This document shows, in pieces, positions 34,624-45,563 of a stretch of DNA of 56,120 bases. The notes beneath the pieces are model-generated. The model ran no database searches. It was not told the origin of the DNA and saw only the letters and a list, made by a program, of their open reading frames with translations. This stretch comes from Desulfobacterales bacterium. Lineage in GTDB: Bacteria; Desulfobacterota; Desulfobacteria; Desulfobacterales; JAQWFD01. Within the stretch, counting starts at the first letter, position 1, and each line of letters starts with the position of its first letter. Where the stretch lies: positions 1-56,120 of the forward strand of contig JAQWFD010000026.1 in NCBI GenBank assembly GCA_028704555.1, given 5' to 3'. The position numbers were made by a program, and so were the translations under genes.

Positions 34624-34954
34624 CGCCCATATACGGTAAATGAGTTCTAATTCCCGGATAAGGGCGCGCATGAGTTTTTCGTCATGGTTCCAGTCGATGA
34701 TGCGTTTCAGACTGTCGATCGGATTGAACAAAAATTTTTGTAAATTCAAACCGGAATGATGTTTCATAGGCTTGATCATTGCTGACTATATCTTTCTCAT
34801 CTTAGATGGCTTGTTCAGATCTTTTTGCAACCATCTGGGAAAGTTTTATGTTGAGACCAGAATAAAAACATCCGGAGTGTCCATGTCAGCCCCCCTGATT
34901 TCTTATGTCAGAACAATTAATGGATTGATTTTAGATAGATATGATCTGTTGTAG

Positions 34955-34989
34955 AAAAATGGATATGACCTGTACCGTATCCATTTTTT
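34955..34989. terminator. Intrinsic terminator, probably bidirectional
   Basis: AAAAATGGATA (34955-34965) pairs with TATCCATTTTT (34978-34988) around a 12-base loop, with a T6 run on one side and A5 on the other. It is likely the end of the pheST-merR transcript. Confidence 0.65.
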
Positions 34990-35029
34990 ACGTTTAATAT
35001 TTTTTACGGGTTCATAACGGTTTAAAATA

Positions 35030-35058
35030 TTGACAAAAGCAGTTTTTTGTCATATTTT
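35030..35058 (+). promoter_or_regulatory. Promoter for tRNA-Gly
   Basis: TTGACA (consensus -35, 35030-35035) and TATTTT (35053-35058) are 17 bases apart. The tRNA starts 17 bases after the -10 box. Confidence 0.6.
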
Positions 35059-35074
35059 TCTAAAATGATCAAGA

Positions 35075-35150
35075 GCGGGCATAGCTCAGTTGGTAGAGTA
35101 CAAGCTTCCCAAGCTTGGTGTCGCGAGTTCGAATCTCGTTGCCCGCTCCA
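35075..35150 (+). tRNA. tRNA-Gly (CCC)
   Basis: 76 bases with encoded CCA. The acceptor stem GCGGGCA pairs with TGCCCGC, the D-arm is AGCTCAGTTGGTAGAGTA, and the T-arm GCGAGTTCGAATCTCGT. The anticodon stem CAAGC/GCTTG encloses TTCCCAA, giving anticodon CCC (35108-35110). Confidence 0.95.
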
Positions 35151-35294
35151 TTCATTTGCCTTTTCTGAATAATTGATTCGGTAGCGCTTTTATCTATGTG
35201 TGTGGGGTCCGAATGTCTTCTATTTTAATGGTGTCATATGTAAGTTGAAGTAGCATTTCAATCCACAGAGCATCTATCCGCATAGATTAAAGAG

Positions 35295-35317
35295 AACGGG
35301 CAATAGCCCGTTTTTTT
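35295..35317 (+). terminator. Intrinsic terminator ahead of rimP
   Basis: AACGGGC-AATA-GCCCGTT followed by a T run. It ends about 25 bases before the rimP start, so it either ends the tRNA-Gly transcript or is an attenuator in the rimP-nusA-infB leader. Confidence 0.75.
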
Positions 35318-35341
35318 GTATTTTAGGGGTGATTAAGCACA

Positions 35342-35878
35342 GTGAACGCAAAAAAAAAACAAAGGGGCAGTAAACGGCCATCTGCCGTAAAACCGGTGAA
35401 CAACCCGGAAAATAACGACCAGCTTGTCGATCAGGTCACCGGCCTGCTGGAGCCTTTGTGCATGGCTGAAGGCCTGGAACTGGTCCATGTTGAATACCAG
35501 TATGAATCAAGGGGGAACATTCTGCGGATTTACCTTGACAAAGCCGGGGGAATTACACTGGATAATTGTGTGAATATTTCGCATCAGATGAACGATCTTT
35601 TGGATGTCCATCTGGAAACCAGGGAAGCATTCCTTCTCGAAGTATCATCACCTGGATCGAATCGACCGGTAGGCAGGCTCAGTGATTTTCAAAAATTTAA
35701 GGGGCAGTCTGCAAGAATCAGAACTTCCCGCCCTATTGACGGGCAGAAAAATTTCAAGGGTATTTTGATGGGGCTTTCAGGTGAAACGGTAATGCTGTTG
35801 GCAAATGATAAAACAATCAATATTCCTTATGGTGATATAGCCAGAGCACGACTGGAGAATTATAACGGAGAAAGCTGA
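35342..35878 (+). CDS. rimP: Ribosome maturation factor RimP
   Basis: Assists 30S assembly, 178 residues. The RimP N domain (GLELVHVEYQYESRGNILRIYLDKAGGITLDNCVNISHQ) and C-terminal SH3-like domain (VSSPGSNRPVGRLSDFQKFKGQ) are both present. An N-terminal extension of about 25 Lys/Asn-rich residues is longer than usual. The start codon is GTG 35342. Its stop overlaps the nusA start by one base (TGATG). Confidence 0.92.
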   Translation: MNAKKKQRGSKRPSAVKPVNNPENNDQLVDQVTGLLEPLCMAEGLELVHVEYQYESRGNILRIYLDKAGGITLDNCVNISHQMNDLLDVHLETREAFLLEVSSPGSNRPVGRLSDFQKFKGQSARIRTSRPIDGQKNFKGILMGLSGETVMLLANDKTINIPYGDIARARLENYNGES

Positions 35879-37212
35879 TGTTTATAACAGATATCAAACG
35901 CGTTATTGATCAGGTCAGCCGGGATAAGGGGATCGATCGGGAAATTTTAGTTAAGGCACTCGAAGAGGCTTTAAAGTCAGCTGCCAAAAAACGATTTGGC
36001 AATAAAATTGATATCGAGGTAAAATACAATGAAGAAACCGGCGAAATAGAAGTTTTTCAATTTAAGGAGGTTGTGGAAGAAGTTGCCGAACCCGATATTC
36101 AAATCAGTCTCGAGGAAGCCTATACTCTGGATCCGGAATGTGAAATCGGGGACAGCCTGGGCACAAAAATGGACACATCCACATTTGGAAGGATAGCTGC
36201 CCAATCGGCTAAGCAGGTTATAATTCAAAAAATGCGGGATGCCGAACGAAGCGCTGTTTACTCAAGTTTTATCGAACGTAAAGGTGAAATCATCAATGGT
36301 ATTGTACAACGATTTGACCATAACGATACGATCGTGAACCTGGGACAAACGGAGGCCATACTTCCTTCCCGGGAACAGGTCCCCAAGGAAACCTACCGGC
36401 GTGGTGATCGAATCAGAGCATACATACTCAACGTTTTGTCTGATACACGTGGCCCTCAAATCATTCTTTCTCGAACTCATCCGAATTTTTTAAGCAATTT
36501 GTTTAAAACGGAGGTCCCGGAGATCAGCGAAGGGGTCGTCAAAATCATGGGAGCCGCACGGGAGCCCGGCAGCAGATCAAAAATAGCTGTGGCATCGAGC
36601 GATTCGGATATCGATCCGGTAGGCGCATGCGTCGGAATGAAAGGCAGCCGGGTGCAAAACGTAGTACAGGAACTCAGAGGTGAAAAAATCGACATCGTGA
36701 CGTGGCATCCGGATATGGCAAAGTTTGTCTGCAATGCCCTTGCTCCGGCTGACATATCAAGAGTCGTTATCGACGAGGACAACCATTCAATGGAAGTGAT
36801 CGTTCCTGATGAGTCACTTTCCGTAGCCATTGGGAAAAAAGGGCAGAATGTTCGGCTGGCCAGCAAACTGACCGGATGGCGACTTGATGTCAAGAGCGAA
36901 TCGAAATACAGTAAAACATTAAAAGCAGGCTATGAATCGTTGGTGTCCCTTCCAGGCATTACCATCAGTCTGGCAGATGCACTGTATGAAAAAGGATTTT
37001 ATTCTGCCGAAGAACTGGCTCAATGCAATCTGGAGGATTTAACTCAAATCCCGGGAATTACCGAAGTAGATGCGAACCGTATCATTGAATCAGCCAGACA
37101 ACATCGTGAGCTGGAACAGCAGACGGATACTGAACCACGAAAAACCGATTCAGGGGATACATCGGAAAGCGGAATCATATTACCGGACACAAAAATTCAT
37201 GAAGACAGCTGA
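35878..37212 (+). CDS. nusA: Transcription termination/antitermination factor NusA
   Basis: RNA polymerase-binding factor of 444 residues. The N-terminal domain (about 1-130) precedes S1 (about 137-200, KGEIINGIVQRFDHNDTIVNLGQTEAILP), KH1 and KH2 (VGMKGSRVQNVVQELRGEKIDIV and VAIGKKGQNVRLASKLTGWRLDV). A helix-hairpin-helix tail lies at about 355-410 (LPGITISLADALYEKGF, IPGITEVDANRII). The acidic C-terminal repeats of E. coli NusA are reduced to this one unit. It is part of the rimP-nusA-infB operon. Confidence 0.95.
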   Translation: MFITDIKRVIDQVSRDKGIDREILVKALEEALKSAAKKRFGNKIDIEVKYNEETGEIEVFQFKEVVEEVAEPDIQISLEEAYTLDPECEIGDSLGTKMDTSTFGRIAAQSAKQVIIQKMRDAERSAVYSSFIERKGEIINGIVQRFDHNDTIVNLGQTEAILPSREQVPKETYRRGDRIRAYILNVLSDTRGPQIILSRTHPNFLSNLFKTEVPEISEGVVKIMGAAREPGSRSKIAVASSDSDIDPVGACVGMKGSRVQNVVQELRGEKIDIVTWHPDMAKFVCNALAPADISRVVIDEDNHSMEVIVPDESLSVAIGKKGQNVRLASKLTGWRLDVKSESKYSKTLKAGYESLVSLPGITISLADALYEKGFYSAEELAQCNLEDLTQIPGITEVDANRIIESARQHRELEQQTDTEPRKTDSGDTSESGIILPDTKIHEDS

Positions 37213-37303
37213 AACCAATTTTGATTAATCCGATGAAAGCACCATCAGGTGCTTATCAAGAGATTAACAAACTTTTGAATAAAACTTAAGTGAAGGGGGA
37301 TTG

Positions 37304-40045
37304 ATGGCAAAGATCAGAGTTTATGAGCTTGCCAGGGATCTTAATATGCAGAATAAGGATCTCCTTGATAAGTTAAGCGAGATGGGAATCCGCGTAAGGA
37401 GCCACATGAGCTCTCTGGATAAAGAAACAATCGGCAAGATTAAAGCCGGCCTTCACGGGTCCGGCAAGGATTCCGTAGAAGACAAGCGGGTCAAGTCCAC
37501 AGTAATTCGAAGGCGGCGCATAGAAATCAAGCCCGAACCGGTTCTGAGTGAAGCCCGGCAGCCGTCTGAAAACAGGGACGAAGAAAAAACGGTTATCCCC
37601 GAAGCCGTTTCAGAAGAGGTACAGGTGCCTGAAGCAACTGAATCAACTGAAGCAATTGAAGCGCCTGAGTCGACAGCCATCGTCGCGGATCCCGAAGCAA
37701 TCGCCGCTACAGCTTTTCCTGAAGTGACTGAAATAAAGTCTTCCGAAGCGGCAGAAGAATTTAAAGCGGCAGAAGAAACGCCGGAAGAACGCAAAGCGGA
37801 GAAACCTGAACCTGTATCCGAACCCGCACTTGAACCGGTTACCCCCCCACGGAAAGCAGCTGTTGTCCCGAAGCCCAGAAAATCAAGAAAACATGAGCCG
37901 GCAAAAATTATCAGGCTGGGTGTAGTTCAGCCAAAGGAAGCCTTGAAAACCAAAGCGGAGGAACCAAAGGAGCGGATTAAACCGACTGGAAAAGTCATCC
38001 CCAAACGCGAACTTGAACCTGAAATTTCTAAACCCAAGCCTTCACTCAAAAAATCTGTTCCACAAATAGAGGCGGAAGAAGAAAAACCTAAAAAGAAGTG
38101 GAAGAGAAAACCGGAAGAACCCGTCGACGACCGTAAATTTTTCAAAAAGAAAATTAGCTTTCGACGAAAAGAAATCGTTGAAGGGGCAGCGCTTTATTCC
38201 GCCAAACAATTGCCCAGGAAGGGGCGCAAAGGTGCTGTAGCAAAAGCGGCAGCGCAGACTGAAAAGCCTCACATCACCATTCCCAAAGCGATTAAGCGTC
38301 GGGTAAAAATTGACGATACCATTATTCTTTCAGAACTGGCCAAACGAATGGGGATCAAAGCCGCTGAAATGATTAAAAAGCTTATGGGGTTAGGCGTCAT
38401 GGCGACCGTTAACCAGACCATTGATTTTGAAACGGCCACTCTGGTAGCAACAGAATTTAATTACGAAGTCGAAAAAGCCTCATTTGAAGAAGAGACCGTC
38501 ATGCGGGCAGAACGCGATGATCCATCCACGCTGATCGAAAGGCCTCCTGTTGTAACCATTATGGGGCATGTTGATCATGGCAAGACCTCACTTCTTGACG
38601 TCATCCGTAAAACGAAAATAACCGAATATGAGGCCGGGGGAATCACTCAGCATATCGGTGCCTATTACGTATCAACGGGAAAAGGCCAAATCGTCTTCCT
38701 CGATACACCCGGCCATGAGGCATTTACGGCCATGAGGGCCAGGGGCGCCATGGTCACTGACCTTGTCGTGCTGGTTGTCGCTGCCGATGACGGGGTAATG
38801 CCTCAAACCATCGAGGCAATCAATCATTCGAAAGCATGCGGGGTACCGATCATTGTCGCCATCAATAAAATTGATAAGGCCAATGCCGATCTGGATCGTG
38901 TCCAGCGGGAACTTTCCGAAATAGGTCTGATCCCGGAAAGCTGGGGGGGGGATACTATTTTTGTAAAAGTATCCGCCAAAAAGAATCAGGGGATTGATGA
39001 GCTGCTTGAAATGATACTGCTTCAGGCCGAATTGCTGGAACTGAAAGCCAATCCGGACAAGCTGGCTAAGGGTCATGTTATTGAAGCCAAGCTGGATTCC
39101 GGTCGGGGTCCCGTGGCAACCGTCCTGGTTCAGGAGGGAACCCTTCATGTCGGAGATTCGGTAGTCTGCGGGGTCTGTTATGGTAAAGTCCGGGCAATGC
39201 ACAACGACAGGGGCGTCCAGACAACATCTGCAGGGCCGTCCATTCCCGTTGAAATTATCGGCCTTTCCGGTGTGCCGCAGGCCGGGGATGAATTCACCGT
39301 TCTTGCCGACGAAAAAGATGCCAAGCAGGTCAGTGCTTACCGGACCCAGAAACAGCGGGCGCAGGAGTTAGCGAAAACCAGCCGTCTGAGCCTGGAAAAA
39401 TTGTACGAACAGATGCAAAAAGGCGAGATTAAGGACCTGAACCTGATTATTAAAGGGGACGTTAGCGGTTCAATCGAGGCGCTGAGAGATTCTCTGATAA
39501 AACTGTCGAATGAAGAAGTCAATATTCATATTGTCCATTCCGCTACGGGGACCATTACAGAATCGGATGTGTCGCTTGCGGCCGTATCCGATTCCATCAT
39601 CGTCGGGTTTAATGTGCGTCCTACCCCCAAGGTTCAGTCGCTTGCGGATGAAGAAAATGTGGATATCCGTTATTACGACATCATCTACAATGCCATACAG
39701 GAAATCAAGGATGCCATTGTAGGCCTGATGGCGTCGACCTTCAAGGAGCAGGTTCTTGGAAGAGCCGAAGTCCGGGAAGTATTTCATGTGCCCAAAGTCG
39801 GTGCGATTGCCGGATGCTATGTCACGGATGGTAAAATTGAACGGGGTCAGCTGGCCCGGCTTATCCGGGATGGCATCGTACGCTATAATGGAAAAATTTC
39901 ATCCCTTCGCCGTTTTAAAGATGATGTCAAAGAAGCTCACAGCGGTTATGAATGTGGGATCAGTCTCGAAAATTATAACGACATTAAACTGGACGATGTC
40001 ATCGAATGCTATTATATGGAGGAAATCAAACCCGAACTGGTTTAA
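37304..40045 (+). CDS. infB: Translation initiation factor IF-2
   Basis: GTPase delivering fMet-tRNA to the 30S subunit, 913 residues. An IF2_N helix domain (about 1-52) is followed by a long low-complexity Glu/Ala/Pro/Lys-rich linker (about 60-330). A second IF2_N copy lies near 335-385, and the G domain has GHVDHGKT (about 421), DTPGHEAF and NKID. Domains II-IV follow. The ATG at 37304 was chosen over the TTG one codon upstream because GGGGGA spacing fits better. The stop is 115 bases before the DUF503 gene. Confidence 0.95.
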   Translation: MAKIRVYELARDLNMQNKDLLDKLSEMGIRVRSHMSSLDKETIGKIKAGLHGSGKDSVEDKRVKSTVIRRRRIEIKPEPVLSEARQPSENRDEEKTVIPEAVSEEVQVPEATESTEAIEAPESTAIVADPEAIAATAFPEVTEIKSSEAAEEFKAAEETPEERKAEKPEPVSEPALEPVTPPRKAAVVPKPRKSRKHEPAKIIRLGVVQPKEALKTKAEEPKERIKPTGKVIPKRELEPEISKPKPSLKKSVPQIEAEEEKPKKKWKRKPEEPVDDRKFFKKKISFRRKEIVEGAALYSAKQLPRKGRKGAVAKAAAQTEKPHITIPKAIKRRVKIDDTIILSELAKRMGIKAAEMIKKLMGLGVMATVNQTIDFETATLVATEFNYEVEKASFEEETVMRAERDDPSTLIERPPVVTIMGHVDHGKTSLLDVIRKTKITEYEAGGITQHIGAYYVSTGKGQIVFLDTPGHEAFTAMRARGAMVTDLVVLVVAADDGVMPQTIEAINHSKACGVPIIVAINKIDKANADLDRVQRELSEIGLIPESWGGDTIFVKVSAKKNQGIDELLEMILLQAELLELKANPDKLAKGHVIEAKLDSGRGPVATVLVQEGTLHVGDSVVCGVCYGKVRAMHNDRGVQTTSAGPSIPVEIIGLSGVPQAGDEFTVLADEKDAKQVSAYRTQKQRAQELAKTSRLSLEKLYEQMQKGEIKDLNLIIKGDVSGSIEALRDSLIKLSNEEVNIHIVHSATGTITESDVSLAAVSDSIIVGFNVRPTPKVQSLADEENVDIRYYDIIYNAIQEIKDAIVGLMASTFKEQVLGRAEVREVFHVPKVGAIAGCYVTDGKIERGQLARLIRDGIVRYNGKISSLRRFKDDVKEAHSGYECGISLENYNDIKLDDVIECYYMEEIKPELV

Positions 40046-40160
40046 AACAACCGGGGGGGCGGATTTGTAAAAATCGTCCGGGTGGCCATATCCTTATAGA
40101 GGTTCAAATGAGATAGCATGCATATGGGGTTATTTCTGAAAGCATGAGATATACATCAAT

Positions 40161-40448
40161 ATGATTGCGGGATGTGGAATAATTATATTCAGAATTCATG
40201 AATCCCATTCGCTTAAAGACAAGCGCAGGGTTGTCAAATCGATTATTGACCGTATTCGAAACCGCTTCAATGTTTCAATGGCCGAAGTGGGCGCCAACGA
40301 TATGTATCAGCGGGTGGAGATTGGCTTTGCTCTGGTAGGTAACGACCCGGCAGTAATCAATTCAAAAATTGACAAACTGTTTAACTCGGCAGAAGCTCTG
40401 GGGCTTGCCGAAATCATACATACCGAAATGGAAATTATTCATCTATGA
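40161..40448 (+). CDS. DUF503 family protein (YlxP-like)
   Basis: A 95-residue conserved protein of unsettled function, often between infB and rbfA. The family motif HSLKDKRRVVKSIIDRIRNRFNVSMAEVG and QRVEIGFALVGND are present. It overlaps rbfA by four bases (ATGA), so it is coupled to it. Context suggests a role in ribosome biogenesis, not shown. Confidence 0.9.
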   Translation: MIAGCGIIIFRIHESHSLKDKRRVVKSIIDRIRNRFNVSMAEVGANDMYQRVEIGFALVGNDPAVINSKIDKLFNSAEALGLAEIIHTEMEIIHL

Positions 40449-40822
40449 CCACTTTTTCGCGATCTGACAGAGTCGGCGTTTTAATACAACAGGTGTTGTC
40501 GGATATCCTGAGAAAAGGCATTCAGGACCCGCGCCTTGATCTGACAACAATCAGCGCTGTAAAAATGTCCCGTGATCTTCGGACAGCAAAAATTTACTTT
40601 GTCACGTCCGGAGGCGACGAAAAAAGAGAAGCTGCTGAACAAGCCTTTCAACACGCGCTGGGATTTATTAAACGCAGCCTTGCCAGTCAATTGAATTTAA
40701 GATATATGCCAGAGCTTAAATTTTTTTATGATCAATCGTTTGATTACGGATCACATATAGATCGCTTATTAAAATCAGTTCAACGTGATGATGAATCAAA
40801 TCCAACAAATTCTGAAAAATAG
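40445..40822 (+). CDS. rbfA: Ribosome-binding factor A
   Basis: Needed for late 30S maturation and 16S 5'-end processing, 125 residues with the KH-like fold (RVGVLIQQVLSDILRKGIQDPRL, TAKIYFVTSG, LNLRYMPELKFFYDQSFDYGSHID). It overlaps the next gene by about 35 bases. Confidence 0.93.
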   Translation: MTTFSRSDRVGVLIQQVLSDILRKGIQDPRLDLTTISAVKMSRDLRTAKIYFVTSGGDEKREAAEQAFQHALGFIKRSLASQLNLRYMPELKFFYDQSFDYGSHIDRLLKSVQRDDESNPTNSEK

Positions 40823-41759
40823 CCGTCAGGTTTTATTGGCGACCCATACGCATCCTGACGGAGACGCGATTGGATCCTTAATCGCCATCGGCCTTTGCTT
40901 GGACGCGTTGGATAAAAAATGCACCTGGTATAATGAAGACCCTATTCCAGCCGTATACCGGTTCCTCCCATCCGTGGAACGAATTACCAATGAGTTAACC
41001 GATATCCGTCTGTATGATACCGCCGTGGTGGTAGATTGCGGGGATTTGGATCGAATAGGAAAGGCCGCGCGGATCATCGGCCGTGTACCGGTTGTCATTG
41101 ATATTGATCATCATCTTACAAACCGCGGTTTCGGGGATGTTCAACTGATTGATCCGGGTGCAAGCTCTACAGCAGAAATTATCTATCGTCTGATACAGAC
41201 AATGGATATCCCAATGAATCGAAGCATTGCAACCGCCATCTATACGGGTATTCTGACCGACACCGGTTCATTCAGGTTTCAGAATACCAACCGATCGGCT
41301 TTCGAGATAAGCTGCAAGATGCTTGATTTCGGGGTTGATCCATACACGGTTGCCAAACATGTCTTTGGCATGTATTCTCTGGAACGTATCCGCCTGCTGA
41401 ATCTGGCGTTGGATACGATTGAAATCTCAAAAGACGGGAACATTTCGTTAATGACCGTAACGAGTGCTATGCTTGAGAAAACTTCTACGCATATCGAAGA
41501 TCTGGATGGCCTGATTAATTATGCCCTGCGTATACAGGATGTAAAAATGGCTTCACTGATTCAGGAAAACGTGACTGATGCGACAGACGGCAAACAGAAG
41601 CATTTTTATATCAGTTTACGGTCAACCGGATCCGTGGACGTTGCTTCGATCGCCGCTTCTTTCGGTGGAGGTGGCCATTTCAATGCCGCCGGATTTGAAA
41701 TCGATTCAGATTTGCCGACATTGAAACAACTGATTTTTAAATTGTCTGACACGTTTTGA
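40788..41759 (+). CDS. nrnA: DHH-family nanoRNase/pAp phosphatase NrnA
   Basis: Degrades 2-5 nt RNA and dephosphorylates pAp, 323 residues. DHH motifs are intact: HTHPDGDAIGS, VVDCGDLDRIG, DIDHHLTNRGFGD, and the DHHA1 tail GGGGHFNAAGFE. The start is uncertain among ATG 40788 and 40791 (GTG 40785 also in frame); all lie inside the rbfA 3' end. It ends in TGA overlapping the TTG start of truB. Confidence 0.9.
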   Translation: MMNQIQQILKNSRQVLLATHTHPDGDAIGSLIAIGLCLDALDKKCTWYNEDPIPAVYRFLPSVERITNELTDIRLYDTAVVVDCGDLDRIGKAARIIGRVPVVIDIDHHLTNRGFGDVQLIDPGASSTAEIIYRLIQTMDIPMNRSIATAIYTGILTDTGSFRFQNTNRSAFEISCKMLDFGVDPYTVAKHVFGMYSLERIRLLNLALDTIEISKDGNISLMTVTSAMLEKTSTHIEDLDGLINYALRIQDVKMASLIQENVTDATDGKQKHFYISLRSTGSVDVASIAASFGGGGHFNAAGFEIDSDLPTLKQLIFKLSDTF

Positions 41760-42694
41760 AACCATTGACACCAGATAAATTAAACGGTTTAATTGTTATC
41801 GACAAGCCAGCGGATATGTCTTCGGCAAGGGTAGTGTCCAGGGTCAAAAAACTGCTGAACGCGAAAAAAGTCGGACACACCGGCACGCTCGATCCTTTTG
41901 CCACCGGCCTGTTGATTTGCTGCATTAATGATGCCACCCGACTGGCCGGTTTTTTTCTTAACGGCTGCAAAACGTATCAGGCGATTCTTCAACTTGGAGT
42001 GGAAACCGATACTCAGGATTGCACCGGAACGGTTACGTCAACACAGGATGTGGGTGAATACTCCGATTCGGAGATTGAATCGGTGTTTAACGCATTTACA
42101 GGCAGCCTTTTTCAACAACCACCGATTTTCTCGGCCTTGAAGCATATGGGAATCCCCCTCTACAAGCTGGCCAGAAGTGGAAAGCCGTTTCAAAAAGCGC
42201 CGCGTCGAGTGACGATCAGCTCGATGAACATAGTGGATATTCAGCTGCCCACAATCAGTTTTGAAGTTACCTGCTCTGCAGGGACCTATATCAGAACTTT
42301 GAGTGCGGACATTGGCAACGCACTGGGCTGTGGGGGGCACCTGAAACAGCTTCGCAGAATATCAAGTTCCGGATTGACGATCCGGGAAGCGGTCTCTCTT
42401 GCCGAATTGCAGCAACTTTTTGATTCTGACTCTCTTGAACAAAAACTGATCCGCATGACCGATGCACTACCGGATATGCCGGAATACATCGCTTATAACG
42501 GTTTGGCGGATCAGATACAGCACGGCGTTATCTTAAAACAAAATGATATAGAATTTTCTATGGACGCACATGCCGCCAATCATCTGAAGGTTGTCGATAG
42601 AGAAAAAAATTTATTAGCCGTTTTAAGATATGATAGAAATAGTTGTATTTATCATTATTGTTGTGTATTCAGGACGCAACATGATGTATTATAA
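41756..42694 (+). CDS. truB: tRNA pseudouridine-55 synthase TruB
   Basis: Converts U55 to pseudouridine in the T-loop of tRNAs, 312 residues. GHTGTLDPFATGLL contains the catalytic Asp, and the binding loop CSAGTYIRTLSADIGNALG is intact. The likely start is TTG 41756, overlapping the nrnA stop (TTGA). The last 20 or so residues (RNSCIYHYCCVFRTQHDVL) look unlike the usual ending and could reflect a 3' frameshift or an unusual tail. Confidence 0.92.
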   Translation: MKPLTPDKLNGLIVIDKPADMSSARVVSRVKKLLNAKKVGHTGTLDPFATGLLICCINDATRLAGFFLNGCKTYQAILQLGVETDTQDCTGTVTSTQDVGEYSDSEIESVFNAFTGSLFQQPPIFSALKHMGIPLYKLARSGKPFQKAPRRVTISSMNIVDIQLPTISFEVTCSAGTYIRTLSADIGNALGCGGHLKQLRRISSSGLTIREAVSLAELQQLFDSDSLEQKLIRMTDALPDMPEYIAYNGLADQIQHGVILKQNDIEFSMDAHAANHLKVVDREKNLLAVLRYDRNSCIYHYCCVFRTQHDVL

Positions 42695-42944
42695 ATATTA
42701 CCAGCAGAGTACGAATTCAGGTGTTGAACAGAAAAAATAAGGCACCCGACAGATAATAAAGATATCCCGCGGTCCGTTTCTGTGACAGACCGGAATAAAC
42801 GACCGTTTGAAAGGGCTTGGATCAATTGATCTTATTGATCTGTACGGCGCTGACACGGTGGCATGAAAAAGATAGGTTTATGGTTCCATCAGGTCTTTTA
42901 ACCTATTGATAAACTTAAGATTGAAAAATAGGAGGCTCAAAAAA

Positions 42945-43214
42945 GTGGTTCTAACAGTAGAAAATAAACAGCAGTTAATCGGACAGTATAAACTTCATGA
43001 TGGCGACACAGGCTCTCCGGAGGTTCAAATTGCTCTGTTAACCCATCGGATAACATATCTGACTGAGCATTTAAAGATTCACAAAAAAGACCATCATTCC
43101 AGGAGAGGCTTACTGATGATGGTTGGAAGAAGACGGCGACTGTTGAATTATGTAAAGAACAAAGATGTTAAACGATATCGAAACATAATCGATGATCTAG
43201 GATTAAGAAGATAA
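42945..43214 (+). CDS. rpsO: 30S ribosomal protein uS15
   Basis: 16S rRNA-binding protein of 89 residues, the standard length, with [40 protein letters not shown]. The start GTG 42945 was chosen because AGGAGG lies nine bases upstream and gives the family N-terminus. Longer in-frame starts lack support. In E. coli S15 represses its own mRNA through a leader pseudoknot; a leader of about 250 bases is present here. Confidence 0.94.
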   Translation: MVLTVENKQQLIGQYKLHDGDTGSPEVQIALLTHRITYLTEHLKIHKKDHHSRRGLLMMVGRRRRLLNYVKNKDVKRYRNIIDDLGLRR

Positions 43215-43273
43215 TTTATTCATACTGTCATACAACGCCGTATCATAAAACACACAGATCAGGCACTTATAGC

Positions 43274-43303
43274 TACGGCTGATAATATCCGTTTTCAGCC
43301 GTA
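43274..43303 (+). terminator. Stem-loop between rpsO and pnp
   Basis: TACGGCTGA and TCAGCCGTA form a perfect 9-bp stem with a 12-base loop, followed by a weak TGATTTTAATT tail. The same place in E. coli holds a leaky terminator and RNase III site controlling pnp; a similar role is plausible. Confidence 0.55.
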
Positions 43304-43460
43304 TGATTTTAATTCATACTGCTTAGTATATCAGCAACCGGTTATTGTGTGTTTAACGGATGAAACAGGCCTTTAGTAGTGACTGCTCAATACCCGGATC
43401 GCTGAACAGGAAACTCTGTTACGTAAAAACTAAGTCATGTATTTTGACTAGGAGAGAATT

Positions 43461-45563
43461 ATGGGAATTACGTTAGCCGCTGAAGTCGGTGGCAAATCAC
43501 TGACGATTCAAACGGGCGATGTCGCAAAACAGGCCTCAGGCTCGGTAGTTGTACAATACGGCGAAACCATTGTGCTGGTTACCGTCGTTTCGTCCTACGA
43601 AGAACGCCCCGGGGTTGATTTTCTGCCTCTATCCGTAGAGTATCAGGAAAAAATATATGCCGCTGGCCGCATTCCGGGGAATTATTTCAGGCGTGAAATT
43701 GGCAGGCCCAGCGAAAAGGAAATTCTGACCTGCCGGCTGATTGACCGGCCGATACGTCCTTTGTTCCCCAAGGGCTATCGAAGTGAAATTCAGGTCATCG
43801 CGACCGTGCTTTCCATGGATCAGGAAAATGATCCGGATATTCTGGCAATGATCGGGGCATCTGCCGCGCTTGAAATCTCGGACATCCCGTTTGAGGGTCC
43901 CATTGCAAGCGTTCGTGTTGCGCGGATTGACGGTGAGCTGGTCATTAATCCGGAACTCAATGATCTGGAAAAAGCCGACATCAATATCGTTGTCGCCGGT
44001 TCAAGAAGCGGTGTGGTCATGGTTGAAGGCGGCGGCAATATCATCTCGGAAGCCGATATCCTCGAAGCTATCTTTTTCGGCCATAAAGCCATACAACCGC
44101 TGATCGATCTGCAATTAAAATTAAAAGAGCTTATCGGAAAACCCAAACGCGCTTTTACGCAACTTGAACAAGATCAGGCCCTGATCGACAAAATACATAC
44201 CCTGGTCGGCTCCCGAATGAGAGAATGTCTTATCATCCCGGAAAAGGTTCCAAGAAATGATGCCATGCGAAACTTCAGGGCACAGGTGCTTGATGAGCTG
44301 GGAGAGGATTATGAAGATCGAAAGCCGGAGGTCCATGCCATATTAAATGACCTTCAGAAAACCATCTGCAGAAAGTTGATCACTGAAGAAGGCCGACGAA
44401 TCGACAACCGCAGCTTTGATCAGATACGTCCGATTACCTGCAAAACGGGCATTTTACCCAGGCCCCATGGCAGCGCCCTGTTTACACGCGGTGAAACGCA
44501 GGTGCTCGGGGTTCTGACCCTCGGCTCCGGTCTGGATGAACAGCGGGTGGAAACATTACTGGGAGAAGAATCCCGTCCTTTCATGCTCCATTATAATTTT
44601 CCGCCGTTTTCAGTGGGTGAAACCCGACGGATGTTTGGCCCCAGCCGAAGAGATATCGGGCATGGCGGACTGTCTACCAGAGCCATAGAGAAAGTGTTGC
44701 CGCCCAAAGGTGATTTTGATTACACGATTCGCCTCGTTTCCGAGGTTCTCGAGTCCAACGGATCTTCATCGATGGGGACCATTTGCAGCTGTATCATGGC
44801 CCTGATGGATGGAGGCGTTCCGATTAAAGCACCGGTTGCCGGCATTGCCATGGGCCTGGTACAGGAAGATGATAAGGTTGTCATTTTATCCGACATCCTT
44901 GGCGATGAGGATCATACCGGGGATATGGATTTTAAGGTCGCCGGAACCAGTGAGGGCATTACGGCACTGCAGATGGATATCAAGATTCATGAACTGTCCA
45001 GGGATATCCTTGAAAAAGCGCTTGAGCAGGCCAGGGTCGGCCGGCTTCATATTCTGGGTAAAATGATGGAAGCCATCAGTCAGCCCAGAGTTGATATTTC
45101 TCCATACGCTCCAAAAATCGTCACAATAGAAATCAATCCCAACAAAATTCGTGACATCATCGGCCCGGGTGGAAAAATTATACGTGCCATGCAGGCTGAG
45201 ACCAATACCCGCATTGAAATCGATGACAGCGGGCTGGTCAAAATAGCCGCTTTTTCCACAGAGGACGCAGAAGCGGCTCTGAAGCTGATCCGCGGAATTG
45301 TCGTTGAACCGGAGGTCGGCGTGATTTATGAAGGAACTGTCGTGAAGATTATGGACTTCGGGGCATTTGTTCAAATTTTGCCCGGTACGGACGGACTGGT
45401 CCATATTTCACAACTTGACACCCGTCGGGTACAGAACGTAACCGATGTCGTCAAGGAAGGGGACAGCATTAAAGTAAAAGTGCTTGAGATATCCCGGGAC
45501 GGCAAAATTCGATTAAGTCGCAAAGCCGTTCTGGAAGACGAACATGGCAATGCTGATAAATAA
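43461..45563 (+). CDS. pnp: Polynucleotide phosphorylase
   Basis: 3'-5' phosphorolytic exoribonuclease, 700 residues. Two RNase PH domains (first about 5-220, second about 310-545 with [21 protein letters not shown] and [16 protein letters not shown]) are followed by KH ([21 protein letters not shown]) and S1 ([20 protein letters not shown]) domains. ATG 43461 is preceded by AGGAGAG. It overlaps the M16 peptidase start by about 20 bases. Confidence 0.96.
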   Translation: MGITLAAEVGGKSLTIQTGDVAKQASGSVVVQYGETIVLVTVVSSYEERPGVDFLPLSVEYQEKIYAAGRIPGNYFRREIGRPSEKEILTCRLIDRPIRPLFPKGYRSEIQVIATVLSMDQENDPDILAMIGASAALEISDIPFEGPIASVRVARIDGELVINPELNDLEKADINIVVAGSRSGVVMVEGGGNIISEADILEAIFFGHKAIQPLIDLQLKLKELIGKPKRAFTQLEQDQALIDKIHTLVGSRMRECLIIPEKVPRNDAMRNFRAQVLDELGEDYEDRKPEVHAILNDLQKTICRKLITEEGRRIDNRSFDQIRPITCKTGILPRPHGSALFTRGETQVLGVLTLGSGLDEQRVETLLGEESRPFMLHYNFPPFSVGETRRMFGPSRRDIGHGGLSTRAIEKVLPPKGDFDYTIRLVSEVLESNGSSSMGTICSCIMALMDGGVPIKAPVAGIAMGLVQEDDKVVILSDILGDEDHTGDMDFKVAGTSEGITALQMDIKIHELSRDILEKALEQARVGRLHILGKMMEAISQPRVDISPYAPKIVTIEINPNKIRDIIGPGGKIIRAMQAETNTRIEIDDSGLVKIAAFSTEDAEAALKLIRGIVVEPEVGVIYEGTVVKIMDFGAFVQILPGTDGLVHISQLDTRRVQNVTDVVKEGDSIKVKVLEISRDGKIRLSRKAVLEDEHGNADK

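Larger units (their letters stand above)
34624..35074. other. Spacer between the MerR gene and tRNA-Gly
   Basis: It contains a hairpin with T tail at 34955-34989 and the tRNA-Gly promoter at 35030-35058. Short frames in the region have no ribosome site or recognisable protein. Confidence 0.5.

Noticed and set aside
42906..42944. Upstream start for rpsO
   Set aside because: The 13 extra residues are not in the S15 family and contain the AGGAGG used by GTG 42945.
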